NCBI GenBank assembly: GCA_003427395.1
Contig: BFEA01000342.1
Location: 750,655 to 770,842, forward strand
Direction: 5' to 3'
DNA length: 20,188 bases
Source of the DNA: Chara braunii
Lineage: Eukaryota; Streptophyta; Charophyceae; Charales; Characeae
A program made the translations under genes and the position numbers. Under the pieces are notes generated by a model, which saw only the letters and a list, made by a program, of their open reading frames with translations, had not been told where the DNA came from and ran no database searches. Each line of letters begins with the position of its first letter. The stretch's first letter is position 1. Below, piece by piece: positions 1 through 9,784 of the stretch.

Positions 1-525
1 CATCACCCGCACCCGTCCACCATAGCCAACCTTCACTTACCTTCTCCCACCTCCGTCACCTACACCCATCCACCATAGCCAACCTTCGCTTACCTTCTTC
101 CACCTCCATCACCCGCATCCATCACCATAGCCAACCTTCACTTACCTTCTTCCACCTCCATCACGTACGCCCATCCACCATAGCCAACCTTCACTTACCT
201 TCTTCCACATCCATCACCTACGCCCATCCACCATAGCTAACCTTCACTTACCTCCTTCCATCTCCATCACCTACTCCCACCCACCATAGCCAACCTTCAC
301 TTACCTTTTTCCGCCTCCGTCACCTACGCCCATCCACCATAGCCAACCTTCGCTTACCTTCTTCCACCTCCATCACCCGCGCCCATCCACCATAGCCAAC
401 CTTCACTTACCTTCTTCCACCTCCATCACCTACACCCATCCACCATATCCGACCTTCACTTACCATCTCCCTCCTCCGTGACCAATACCGATCCACCATA
501 GCCGACCACCTCACACCCTCTCCGT
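1..525. repeat. 53-bp minisatellite, about 10 copies
   Basis: The words CCATAGCCAACCTTC and ACTTACCTTCTTCCACCTCC recur with a strict 53-bp period. The CCATA word starts at 20, 73, 125, 178, 231, 284, 337, 390, 443 and 496, so one unit is 52 bp and all other spacings are 53. Copies differ by scattered substitutions. The last two units (from about 443) are the most diverged, which suggests the array is decaying at its right edge. It continues past the left end of the window, so its true length is unknown. The unit is not a multiple of three and I see no coding sense in it. Confidence 0.95.
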
Positions 526-655
526 CCTCTATCATTTCCCTCGTCCGCACCAAAGTCCTAGGGACCCCAGGGGGCACGCGGGACCTTAGGTAGGGCTGGT
601 TGGGGTAAGTCAAGGGGCGAGGTAGGACCTTGGGATGTGGAATTTTTCATTTTTC
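526..655. other. Short unique spacer
   Basis: Sequence between the minisatellite and the CT tract. It contains a CCTAGGGACCCC word but no supported gene, RNA or repeat. Confidence 0.6.
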
Positions 656-846
656 CTCTCTCCACCTCTCTCCCTATCTCTTTCTCTCCCTCTCTCTCCC
701 CCTCTCTCTCTCTCTCTCTCCCTCTCTCTCTCCCTCTCTCTCTCCCTCTCTCTCTCCCTCTCTCTCTCTCTCCCTTCCTCTCTCTCTCTCGTTCTCTCTC
801 TCTTCGTCTCTCACTCTCTCCCTCTCCCTCCTCTTTTCCTTTCCCT
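656..846. repeat. CT-rich simple repeat (polypyrimidine tract)
   Basis: Nearly pure C/T on the plus strand, mostly (TC)n and CCCTCTCTCTCTC units of about 12 bp. Open frames here in all three phases encode only Ser/Leu/Pro or, on the other strand, Arg/Glu runs. These are composition artefacts and not genes. Confidence 0.95.
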
Positions 847-1497
847 CAAGCCCCCTGACACTTAACTTTCCCCTCACCCCTTCCCCTCCATGGCATGTGA
901 CTAACCTCACCCCTCACCTGCTACATTGCCAGGGAGCGAACGACAAAGAACTTGATCCTCACTTGGTGGAAAGCGAGGGCAAGGGGAGGGCTGTCGGTCC
1001 CTTGCGCCGCCAAGAAGGAAAGGGTACCTGATTCTTGTGAACATCTGGGGAAGCGCTAAAAGGAGTGAAGTATTGTGACAAGGTCAGTTTGACTCAACCA
1101 TCTTCCCCGACTCCATGACTAAGGTGAAGGCATGGTTTGCTTGAGGGGTGGGAAAGACAACCAAAGGATCATCAAAGACAAAGGAAACTTAGGCCTATGG
1201 GAAGGGGCGGTGTGTTGACCCCAATGGGGATTGTATTTGGTCCGTGCTTTGTGTGTTGTTGCGCAGGTGAGTAGCTTGGGATGGGTTTCGAGGGGGACCG
1301 GATCCGCCGGAAAACTGACAAGGGAAGAACTTAGACCTCGCTCAAACCATGAATGCAGGATGGGTTTGATGGTCGGATGCTTGGATGAGTGGTAGACGCC
1401 TGGATGTGGCTTGTGTGATGAGTGAACACAATGGCTCTCTTGAATGCAATGCAAGCCCGGAAGGACTAAGGGCAGTCTTAGATAGGTGAATGCAATG

Positions 1498-1590
1498 CTA
1501 GTGGCTCAAGCAAAAAAAGTATAACGGCTAGGGGTCCGGGCGATGCCACCCCACCCCAAGGATGCCATAGGGGTTGTCTTGAGCCACTAG
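1498..1590. repeat. Perfect 13-bp inverted repeat, 67-bp loop
   Basis: CTAGTGGCTCAAG at 1498-1510 is the exact reverse complement of CTTGAGCCACTAG at 1578-1590. The interior is unrelated low-structure DNA with an A-run and C-rich patches. It could be the remains of a very small inverted-repeat element or a chance palindrome. I see no clear target-site duplication next to it. Confidence 0.6.
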
Positions 1591-1857
1591 GCTTAGTGAA
1601 AAGGTGTGTGGCCCAATGGATGACGCTTGGCCTACACACGAAAGAAGACGAATTTCCAATAAACTCTCTGGACTGCCTTCGTATTGGAAGGAGCAATTGC
1701 CTGGTCAGACTTAATTAAATCAAGGAAACGCCACGAGTGACCAAAGAGCTACCATCTATCGCGAGGGTGGAGCTACATCCCCCAATGTAAAGCCCTCTCG
1801 CAAATGGCCCATCCCCATCCATCTCATAGCACTAGGTGGGGGTGCCCCTGGGACGAA

Positions 1858-1892
1858 CGACCCGCGCCCTGAGCATGAGCGTGGGCGGGTCG
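1858..1892. repeat. GC-rich hairpin
   Basis: CGACCCGC at 1858-1865 pairs perfectly with GCGGGTCG at 1885-1892 across a 19-nt loop. No T-run follows it and no gene sits next to it, so no regulatory role can be assigned. Confidence 0.45.
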
Positions 1893-2735
1893 AGCCAAAT
1901 GGGACCCGCAGTAAGGGTCGACCAAGGCTCGAAAGTCCTTCAGGTTACGGCCCTTACAATGGTCATCATGCCAACCCGTTGGGACTAGTACACGCATGCT
2001 TTACCGCAAGTCCTTGTTCTGTTGTTGCGCAATAGAGGTCATGCAGGGCATGCCAACCCTTTGAACAGACGTTTACCAGATCGACTTTAAATATTCCTGG
2101 CGGGGACTCGGTGTTGATTATGGTTCTGATCGTCGTCTTGTCTGCGACGTTAAATAATTCCTGAGGTGTTACGGGGGATCTCCTTAAATGCCTCCTGATC
2201 AGCCAGATCAAACCGGGTGCGAGGCTCGTTGCATGCGAGGATAAATAATGTGCAGGGGCTGGCAGGTTTGGTGTTGACTTTGGGCACAGGGGTGGGCCGG
2301 ATTGCACACCTTCAGACACGCTGCTCAACCAGATGCTCAGGGCTTTGACACAAAGTGACAACTCAAGAAGGATATAGGGAGAGAGGGGATTCCGGCAACT
2401 GTTCGTCGTAGCATCAATTAGATAAACTGCCATTCAGCATACATCTCTGCAGGGAACATTATTTTTATTTTTGATTATTTAGTTGTTACGGACTTGACTA
2501 AAAACTGACAAACAGTTGCAGATAGAGTATATTCTTTGCTGCAATGCAATCTGCGTCAGAGTAATCTAAAAATAGATTTAACATTCCTTATAGGATCTGA
2601 CATCCGTTGTCACCTAACTGCTTAACTGTTTCTGTCCAGGCCGACCGAAGATTGTTGTGAACCATACTCGGTTGTGTGTCATGCTGAGGTAGGATTCAGT
2701 GTGGATTCTAGTTTAGATCACACACACTGTAGCTC

Positions 2736-4560
2736 ATGAGTGATGCAATCAGTAGTGAGGAGGAGTTGTTAGTGGATGACCTTAGGATCACTCGAAGAAG
2801 TGCTCTCAGTCGACCCTTGACTTCCTAGAGTTAGGTCGAGGAGACGAGAGAAGACTGCGGAGAGAGGCTAGAGAGAGAATAGCAGCAAGAAGAGTGAGAG
2901 TGGCTGAGACCAGCGCCAAGTCTAGAACTACAGCTAGTACCGGTACGACCATGGCTACCTCCTCTACCATGTTGCAGGCCTCTACACAGGCCACTTCGTC
3001 TGGAGCCGGTCAGAGTGGTTCTCAGACATCCGTTAGCCAGAGTGCTAGCTTGCAAGTCAGCCAACAGACTCAACTCACGTCGAAGGATTATGAAATCCTC
3101 GCTAGCAGAAGAACTTCAGGGTGAACTACAACGGCAATTGGATGAGGGAGCAGAGAGAAGAAGAAGACCATGAGAAAAGCTAGACTATGTAGTAGATTGC
3201 AAGAAGTAGGCAAGCTAGACGCACTAGATGAGTCTGCACTTGATCCCGCTATGTGAGCACTGCGGAATTCGCTCCTGTGTGTGGCGGAGACGCAAGTTGT
3301 TCAGCAGGAGGTGTTGGTTGAACTAGTGGCAGGCCAGAAACGAATTTTGGCTGCACTACAGGCTCCTCGTCCAGTGATGAGGCAGCCTCAGTTTGCTGTA
3401 GCTCCCCCATTGGTTGCGGGTCCATCAATGACGCCGTCGCCAGTTGGGCCGTCATTCTCACCTATGTTTGGCATGCCTCCTCCAGGTGGTTATGTGGTGA
3501 CCAGTGGTCAGATTCATAGTCTCTGTTATACCATCGACAACAGTGGTTACTACAGTCACATTGTCAAGCCAGGCCCAGGTTAGTGTGCAGCAACCTGTTT
3601 CGGTGGCTATGCAGCCACTGCAGCAATCTCCTGGGCCATGCAGCCTATGCAGTGGATGCCCAAAATACGCTTGTAGAGTCCTAAGCCCTTCTCTGGCAAC
3701 AGGAAGAAGGATGAGGACTTGGATACGTGGGTGAGGACGGTGCCTACCTATGTGAGGCACAAGCTTACCAGGCCGGAGCAAGAAGTTGTAGTGGCTGCCT
3801 CCTTTTTAGAAGGGTTAGCAACTCGCTGGTTGAATGGCATAGTGCAGCAACAGGGCTACGGTCAGAACTCCGATGTCTGGGCCCAGGCCTAGACATTGGA
3901 AGAGTTCATACGGTCCGTGTATAGTAGGTGGCATGATCCTCAAGGGGCTCAAAAGGCCACAGATGCAATCAACAATCTTTGTGCCAGAAGGTACAAGAAT
4001 GTTCATGAGTTCACGGATATCGTAGAACATCTGCTCGTGGTACCTTGTGTACGCTATGATCAGCAGGTACTCCTCACAGATGTCTGCCTTCAGAGGTGAG
4101 GACAAAGTTGGTGGATGAGGCCTATGTCGAACAGCACAACTTCGCTTCCTTCAGCAAGAAGGCCTTAGATATAGAGGCAAAACTGGGGTCCGCGCATCAG
4201 AGTCAGGGAGATGGTAGGAAGAAGAGACTCCCCCAGGATTGGAAGAAGAAAGGGTAATTAATGTTCGTCGACCACGATGGTAAGGCGACAAAAATTGACG
4301 ACTTCCCAGACCTTGGGGAGGAGACAGAGCACGATGGGGCGAGCGAGACTTCGAATGGGGGAGTTGTGGCACCCATCAAAGAAAAGGCTAGGGGGACCGG
4401 GAAGAAGAAGGTAGGCCGGTCTATGGGTCAGGGCGACCGAGGAACGCCCGCATGGGTGAAACTTGGTTTAGAGTTTGAGGTGTGGAGGGACCGAGTTGCT
4501 AGGGGTACGTGTATGAACTGTGGCAACTATGGCCAATACGTCCAGAATGTGTCGAGGTAA
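2736..4560 (+). pseudogene. gag: Gag (capsid/nucleocapsid) pseudogene of the Ty3/gypsy element
   Basis: Gag packages the element RNA into cytoplasmic virus-like particles. A start at ATG 2736 opens an acidic N-terminus that stops at TAG 2826. The sense then moves between frames: an Arg-rich and Ser/Thr/Gln-rich part (about 2830-3123), EELQGELQRQLDEG (3105-3173), a part with DALDESALDPAM and VLVELVAGQKRI (about 3199-3583, TGA at 3254), and a Gln/Met-rich linker. The capsid core of the retrotransposon gag family runs about 3680-4250: KPFSGNRKKDEDLDTWVRT, then ASFLEGLATRWLNG, then EEFIRSVYSRWHDP. It is cut by TAG 3674, TAG 3890, a frameshift near 4085 and TAA 4255. A zinc-knuckle remnant (CMNCGNYGQ, about 4513) keeps the first two cysteines, but the expected histidine is Gln and the last cysteine is lost. 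TAA 4558 follows. Confidence 0.88.
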
Positions 4561-5376
4561 GAAAGTCCTAACGAGGGTAGCCTCTCCAACGGTGGTGGGA
4601 CTATCTTCGAACCCTGGCGGTGTTTCTACGAGCACTTCGTAGGGAAACACCTCGGGCCAGTAGGAGTTTTAGCCGCTCTTACTCGCGCTGAAGTGGTAAC
4701 GTTGCCTTCCCCACTTCAGGCGTTGGCTAGTGACCCAAGTATTGCCCAACGTACACATTCAAACCCACCGACGCTCTGTTCGAGAGATGTGTCTGAGGCC
4801 CTAGAAGAGTTAGAGACTGAGTGGTTAGGGAAGGACCTCAGAGACTCTTGGGCGATGATCAGTAGAGGTCCAAAAGGTGAACCCTTTGTGGTAGAGGTTG
4901 ATGTAGGTGGCTGCTAGGTGGGCGCCTTCCCAGACATAGGCTCTACACGAAACTCCATCAGTCGTGCTTGTGTGGATAGACTGTGCTTAGGGGACGAAGT
5001 GCAGCGGCTTAGCAGAATTGTAGCTTCTACGCTAGCCAACAAGCACCAAATGGTAGTTAAGGACTATGTCAAGGACGTAGTCTGTTCCTTCTCTTATGGA
5101 GGAGGGGAATTGAGACACAAAATCTCATTCCTCGATAGCGACGAACTGCCTTTCGACATGTTACTAGGCATGTACTACCTCAAGGTTGCTCAGCCTCAGT
5201 TTGATTGGGATAGGAAGGTGTTGATACACAAGCTGCCAAATGGTAAAACCGTTAGACTGCAGAAGTATAAAGCTAGCAGGTTAGTGGAAAACTACGGTTG
5301 CATGTGTGCCTCCTCTTTCTATAACTATTATAAGCAGAATCGCGAGGAGGGCATGTATCTAGTCTTTGTCTCTTAG
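4561..5376 (+). pseudogene. Aspartic protease region pseudogene (Gag-Pol linker and protease)
   Basis: This continues in the same frame as the zinc-knuckle segment, past TAA 4558. The linker is open to TAG 4915, and the protease follows at once. GEPFVVEVDVGG lies before the stop and FPDIGSTRNSIS after it. DIGS matches the active-site D[ST]G of retropepsins, but the second position is Ile instead of Ser or Thr. The flap-distal motif reads FDMLLGMYYL, where FDVILGMDWL-like wording is usual. In the living family this enzyme cuts the Gag-Pol polyprotein. The stop just before the catalytic Asp and the altered triad make this copy inactive. The segment ends at TAG 5374, and the spacer to reverse transcriptase holds a frameshift and further stops (TAG 5442 among them). 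Confidence 0.85.
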
Positions 5377-5444
5377 AAAGGGGAGGCCGTTAAAACACCC
5401 CAGAGATAGAATGAGTCGTCGCGCAATATTCAGACCTTTTTTAG

Positions 5445-6245
5445 GAGCCCACAGGCGTGGTAGATAGGAAGGTGGTCCACACAATAGAGGTTGTCCCAGG
5501 TAGAAAGGTGCCTAGAGGACGAATCTATAGGATGTCTCCTGCGGAGTTGGATGAGCTCCGCCGCCAGCTCAAGGAGTTCACAGAAAAGGGATGGATACGG
5601 CCTAGTACCTCCCCTTACGGCGCACCAGTCTTATTTGTCTCAAAGAAGGGGGGTACCTTAAGGATGTGCATTGACTATAGGGGCCTCAATACCATCACAG
5701 TAAAGAACGCAGAGCCCCTACCCTGCATCGACGACCTATTGGATAGAGTGCAGGGAGTCGGTACTTTACTAAGATAGATCTAAAGTCCAGATACCATCAA
5801 ATTGCCATTAGACCTGAGGATCAACACAAAATCGCTTTTCAGACCAGGTACGGTCTGTACGAGTTTGTGGTGATGCCCTTTGGCCTATGCAATGCCCCTG
5901 GGACATTCCAGCATGCCATGAATAGGATATTTCATGAGTACTTAGACAAGTTTATTGTCGTACCTCGACGATATCCTTATCTTTAGTAGGACTGTAGAGG
6001 AGCACACTGAGCACTTAAAAATAGTGCTAGGTCTCCTAAGACAGCACCAAAACAAGGTAAACTTGGAGAAATGCGAGTTCGGTCGCACCAAGATCTTGTA
6101 CTTGGGTCATGAAATCTTCGCGGATGGGTTGAGGCCGGACGATGCTAAGGTGGCCAGCATACGTGACTGGCCCAGACCTCAGACTGTTACTGAGGTCAGA
6201 TCGTTTTTGGGGATGACGGGCTACTATCGTCCGTTTGTAAAGAAC
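5445..6245 (+). pseudogene. Reverse transcriptase pseudogene (Ty3/gypsy RT)
   Basis: Reverse transcriptase copies the element RNA into DNA. Conserved blocks appear in order: [19 protein letters not shown] and [10 protein letters not shown] (frame A, 5457-5777), [13 protein letters not shown] with the first catalytic Asp and [15 protein letters not shown] (frame B, about 5762-5960), then YLDDILIFS, the YxDD catalytic box (frame C, from 5961). EKCEFG and YLGHEI follow. The frame changes near 5765 and 5960 look like single-base indels, the second landing one codon before YLDD. The three catalytic aspartates are all present in sequence but never in one frame. The usual Gly of KIDLKSGYHQ is Arg here. 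Confidence 0.93.
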
Positions 6246-6765
6246 TATAGTACTACAGCTTCCCCATTAACAGATCTAACTCGACTGGACACCCCTTGGG
6301 AGTGGACTGAAGAGTGTGAGGCGGCCTTTAGGAAACTGAAGTATGCCCTGACACACTATGAGGTTCTTAAACTTTCGGATCCTGATACGCCATTTGTAAT
6401 GATCACAGACGCCATTCAATATGGCATTGGCTCGGTCCTTGCGCAAAAGGAGGGGCCCAAGTTGAGACCTATCGAGTACATGAGTAAGAAGATGCCATCT
6501 CAGAAACTAGCCAGGTCTACCTACGAGCGTGAGCTCTATGCCCTTTACCGAGCGTCGGTCCATTGGAGGCACTATCTCCTTGGCAATTTTTTCTATGTAA
6601 AGATCTGACCATGAGACCCTGCGCTGGATCAACACACAACCGGTATTCTCAGATGCACTCAAGAGATGGATACAAGTGATAGACATGTATGACTTTCAAC
6701 TTGATATTATCAAAGGAGATTACAACAAGGTGGCGGATGCATTATCTCGACGGGCAGATTACCTG
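6246..6765 (+). pseudogene. RNase H pseudogene (Ty3/gypsy RNase H)
   Basis: RNase H removes the RNA strand during reverse transcription. It follows reverse transcriptase in the same frame up to about 6603: TPWEWTEECEAAFRKLK, then MITDAIQYGIGSVLAQ with the first active-site Asp (TDAS is usual, here TDAI), IEYMSKKM, and STYERELYAL with the Glu. One extra base near 6600 ends that frame at TGA 6606. The continuation is in the next frame: DHETLRWI with the third acidic residue, ALKRWIQVIDMYDFQ, and the closing motif KVADALSRR at about 6730-6756. Only this one lesion separates the two halves, so RNase H is among the best-kept parts of the element. Confidence 0.92.
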
Positions 6766-8107
6766 GGCGCGCCAGTAACTGAATTCGGTATATCTAACGA
6801 TTTAACTCGATCATTGGTGGAAGCCTATCAGCAAGACTTAGTTATGTCTGAGATCATCCATAAGTTCAAAGAGAAGGATAGAGTAACTTTTGACGAAGTT
6901 ACGATGGTAGATGGCTTGTTGTTTCTTGAAAAGGCAAGGAATAAAAGACTGTGTGTTCCCAGTAGTGAGTCTTTGCGTAGTTTATTCTTAGGGGAATGTC
7001 ACGATGCAACGGGGCATTTCGGTTATAGAAAAACTTCAGCTAACTTAGTGCAGAAATTCTAGTGGCCTTCTATGTTGGAAGATGCCAAGAAGTTTGTTGA
7101 AACCTGACAGGTCTGTCAACGTGACAAACCTAGAACTCAGGCTCCGCTTGGGCTCATCAACCCTTGTCGGTACTTTAAGGCCCTGGTCAAAGTGTCTCCA
7201 TGGACTTCATGGATACTCTTATGACCAGCAGGTCTGGGAAAAAACACATCTTCGTTATAGTAGACCGCTTATTAAGTATTCAAGACTGATCGCTATGCCT
7301 GAGATTGCTAAAACTGACTATGTCATCAGATTGTTCATGGACAACTGGGTACGGGACTTTGGTTTACCTAAGTCTATCGTCAACGATAGGGATGCTCGCT
7401 TTACGAGTGAACTGTGGCAGAACACTGCCCAACAGATGGGAACCAGACTGCAAATGACGTAAGGGAATCACCCTGAGTTAAATGGACAGGCTGAACAGAT
7501 GAACAAAGTAGTGCAGCATCTACTAAGGCACTACATTAAGCCAAGCCAGGATGACTGGGACGAGAAACTACCTCTCATCGCCATCCTGTACAATAACGCA
7601 GTGCATAGCGCTACTGGCATGACTCCCAAGCAACTGCATCTTGGTTGGAAGCCCCGTTCCGCCCTCACTACTACCTGAAAAATAGGCTACTGCAACACCC
7701 GGTAGCATTGAATTTGCTGTCACATACGAACAGATGCTGCAGCAGCCCGTTGAGCACATGAGGAAATCTCAGGATGCTATGATTGCATCTGAGAATAAAC
7801 ACAGGCGACCTTCTAACTTTCAAGAAGGGAAAGGGTCCGGGTAAAGTCATCTGAACAGACTAAATTGGGACAGGAAATGGGAATATCTAGGAAACTAATG
7901 CCACAATATTTCGGTCCCTGGGAGGTCCCGTTGAGCACATGAGGAAATCTCAGGATGCTATGATTGCATCTGAGAATAAACACAGACGACCTTCTAACTT
8001 TCAAGAAGGGAAAGGGTCCGGGTAAAGTCATCTGAACAGACTAAATTGGGACAGGAAATGGCAATATCTAGGAAACTAATGCCACAATATTTCGGTCCCT
8101 GGGAGGT
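6766..8107 (+). pseudogene. Integrase pseudogene (HHCC, DDE core, C-terminal domain)
   Basis: Integrase inserts the cDNA into the genome. The N-terminal zinc-binding part has HDATGH (about 7000). The stops TAG 7060 and TGA 7105 fall inside this domain, the second exactly where the first cysteine of the CxxC pair should be. The DDE core is split over two frames. SMDFMDTL with the first Asp is at about 7197-7220 in one frame. After a shift near 7270, VNDRDARFTS with the second Asp and NGQAEQMN with the Glu lie in another, with TAA 7460 between them. TGA 7676 and another shift precede YEQMLQQP. The C-terminal part (GISRKLMPQYFGPWEV) follows, and its preceding region is duplicated in tandem. Confidence 0.92.
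7746..8107 (+). repeat. Tandem duplication of a 181-bp integrase segment
   Basis: 7746-7926 and 7927-8107 are almost identical. I see only two differences: ACAGGCG versus ACAGACG, and ATGGGAATA versus ATGGCAATA. The unit starts with CCCGTTGAGCAC and ends in CCCTGGGAGGT. The junction has only a short C-run of microhomology. Because 181 is not a multiple of three, the second copy is read in a different frame from the first. The near-identity shows the duplication is much younger than the element, whose other domains are far more decayed. Confidence 0.97.
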
Positions 8108-8545
8108 CCTGGACATAGTGGGGGAACAGGTGGATGGACATTCTTATGTGATTCGCGCCCCACCTCATCTACGGACGCACCCTGTTTTTCACTCATCTAA
8201 GTTGGCACCTTGCGCAGAAACTGTACAGTTTCCCTCTAGACGGTCAATGCTGCCCCCAACCATGGATGGTGAAGTGGACATCGACCAAATCGTGGAGCAT
8301 CGTCTGATGCCTGTTCCTCGACCATTGGGCAAAGGTCGCCCTCCTAAGCCGAAAATGCAATAGCGGGTGAAGATCGGTGGTTCACCAGAGAACAACTCAT
8401 GAGAACTGCACCTCAAGTCATTGCAGGCTACGAAAAAGATCTCAAAGGGAAGATGCCTGCTAAATAGAAGACTTCTCAGAGGACTATGGAAATACAGGAG
8501 GAGGGAATGCGAGGATCTGGGTCCTCGGCAGGCCGCCCTAAGTGA
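8108..8545 (+). pseudogene. C-terminal tail of Pol, truncated chromodomain-like
   Basis: After integrase the frame reads VIRAPPHLRTHPVFHSSKL, then SRRSMLPPTMDGEVDIDQ and VEHRLMPVPRPLGKG, and stops at TAG 8361. In the next frame EDRWFTREQLMRTAPQV continues to TAG 8465 and to a final TGA at 8543. VDIDQIVEHR and DRWFTREQL look like the start and end of a chromodomain (V-x-I-L-x-H-R and the E-D-x-W-x-P-x-x-x-L strand). The middle strands are missing at the frame break near 8360, which suggests a small deletion of roughly ten codons. Chromodomains of this type direct integration toward particular chromatin. The assignment is by motif layout only. Confidence 0.75.
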
Positions 8546-9083
8546 AGGCGGGCCTAACAAATTACGAGAGGTCCTCGGCTGTCAATTTCGTATTTGGGGT
8601 CCAGGCAGTTTCGTCGCGCCAGTTGGTTGAGGAAAACACAGGCCGAGCAGCGAGACTTTCGACGACCTTCTAGGCCTTTCCAAAATGATGCAGGCCCTGG
8701 ACGAGAATGGCAGCCTCATACACAGACAGTTGGGAGGCCCAACCGAAGGAGGCCCAGTAGCTGCAAGAGAGGCGCAGCATCCTGGGGCCCACCGAAAGCT
8801 TCTGGGCCCAGGCCAGTTCAGCCAGGCTGCCGAATGAGGCAGGCTCTTTCCATATAGGAAAGGGCTCGCTGCCTGGAGATTCATTCGGGCACTCGCATGC
8901 TGGCGGCAGTGCTGAGAGGCAAAGTGTAAGAATATGCAGTCGTGCAAGGAGAAGGGCGTTGCTGAGGGCAGCGCCATAGCCCAGCCACCATAGTTGGCGG
9001 GCTTGGACTACAGTGAGGCGCAGGGGTGGTCTTCGGGTGTACAGAGGGAAGACGTGGTGTAAGACGAGGGAGAGAGAAAGAGA

Positions 9084-9085
<2 letters not shown>
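8546..9085. other. Right flank of the retrotransposon, no supported gene
   Basis: This is where a 3' LTR would be expected, but I find no matching 5' copy. Two overlapping plus-strand frames are open here: an Arg/Pro-rich one at 8594-8857, and another at about 8652-8837 reading DDLLGLSKMMQALDENG then LIHRQLGGPTEGG. The second looks more protein-like, but it starts after a stop without ATG and matches nothing I know. It could be a further remnant of an element ORF or chance. Confidence 0.4.

Positions 9086-9117
<32 letters not shown>
9086..9117. repeat. (GAT)10 microsatellite
   Basis: Ten uninterrupted GAT units from 9086 to 9115. They produce poly-Asp or poly-His runs in several short frames, which are therefore not evidence for genes. 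Confidence 0.97.
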
Positions 9118-9501
9118 CGTGAGGGCACATACCTGGTATTGGCGATGGTCTGCAAGGGCGACATCTTCAAGTACTTCGGAGGCTGCTGACGTCAACAGTT
9201 GCATTGTCAATTAGTAGGCTAGTAGTAGCTATGTAGGGAGTAGGCTGGGCGCTGAGTGCCAAGTAGGGAGATAGGGACTGGATACATATGTTGGTGGTGG
9301 CGAGAGCAAGCTCTCATTGACATTGGTTTTCAGTGCTACGATTCTCCATTGGTGTCATATTGTTGCAATGCTGCTTTCTGAACACTGTGATACGATCTGG
9401 CTTTCAATCTGATTGTGCAATCTGAATATTGTCATCTCGCTATTGCTCATTTTCCTTGCATTTGGGAGGTTTCCCTTGGGCAATGGGTGTGATGACTCAG
9501 A
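9118..9501. other. Spacer without recognisable feature
   Basis: Sequence between two microsatellites. There are several TAG/GTAG-rich words near 9210-9245 but no open frame or repeat that I can support. Confidence 0.5.
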
Positions 9502-9549
9502 TTGTGTGTGTATGTGTGTTTGAGAGAGAGAGAGAGAGAGAGCGAGAGT
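9502..9549. repeat. Compound (TG)n-(GA)n microsatellite
   Basis: A TGTGTGTGTATGTGTGTT run leads directly into about ten GA units ending near 9542, with one interruption (GCGAGAG) after it. Confidence 0.95.
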
Positions 9550-9784
9550 TGTGTTCTTTAGCCAAATCATTTTGAGAAGAGGGTGGGATGATTTCAATGA
9601 CGTGGCTCTACACTGTGCAATAACTCATAAGCTGCGGGCTCAAGGTCGTCACTTTTCGTCAGAGGTCCGAAACAAGGGTCAAAAGTCATCCCCTAAGTCT
9701 AAGAAAAGCCTCGGCAAAAGCATACGGCCAAGGGGTACCTAGGGAAGGGCCAAAACCAGCATCTTGAGGCTCTAGAGGAGCAGT
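9550..9784. other. Spacer without recognisable feature
   Basis: A short open stretch (9551-9742) has no recognisable domain and no motif. Nothing else is seen. Confidence 0.4.

Larger units (their letters stand above)
847..2735. other. Region without a supported gene, left flank of the retrotransposon
   Basis: No frame here gives a recognisable protein. The longest open stretch is on the minus strand (1966-2433, 155 codons). It has no motif that I recognise and no sign of a partner exon, so I do not call it. The visible structures are the inverted repeat at 1498-1590 and the GC-rich hairpin at 1858-1892. The 5' LTR and primer-binding site of the following element would be expected just before 2736. 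I found no TGGTATC-type site there, so the left end is either lost or uses an unusual primer. Confidence 0.5.
2736..8545 (+). mobile_element. Decayed Ty3/gypsy (chromovirus-like) LTR retrotransposon, internal region
   Basis: The domain order is Gag with a zinc-knuckle remnant, aspartic protease, reverse transcriptase, RNase H, integrase (HHCC then DDE) and a chromodomain-like tail. Integrase after RNase H is diagnostic of Ty3/gypsy rather than Ty1/copia. All domains lie on the plus strand in normal order, but the reading frame changes more than ten times and there are at least ten in-frame stops, so the element cannot encode its own proteins. The ends given are the first Gag-like ATG and the last in-frame stop. 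LTRs were not identified: I looked for shared sequence between about 1700-2735 and 8470-10400 by eye without success. The stretch 8492-8503 (GGAGGAGGGAAT) is purine-rich but lies inside the tail reading frame. Confidence 0.9.

Noticed and set aside
1-525. CRISPR-like array because of regular repeats
   Set aside because: Repeat and spacer are not distinct: the entire 53-bp unit is repeated, and the context is eukaryotic.
630-1031. Several overlapping open frames through the CT tract
   Set aside because: They consist of Ser/Leu/Pro or Arg/Glu repeats forced by the simple repeat and exist in all phases at once.
1966-2433. Minus-strand open frame of 155 codons
   Set aside because: No recognisable domain, no supporting neighbour and ordinary length for this much non-coding DNA. 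It stays a possible but unsupported gene.
2484-2494. TGTTACGGACT as the start of the 5' LTR of the Ty3/gypsy element, because it equals the first 11 bases of the right-edge LTR
   Set aside because: The similarity stops after 11 bases, and TGTTACG also occurs at 2167 and 10404 in contexts with no LTR signs, so chance cannot be excluded.
8881-9214. Frames with poly-Asp, poly-His or poly-Ser runs
   Set aside because: They are translations of the (GAT)10 microsatellite.
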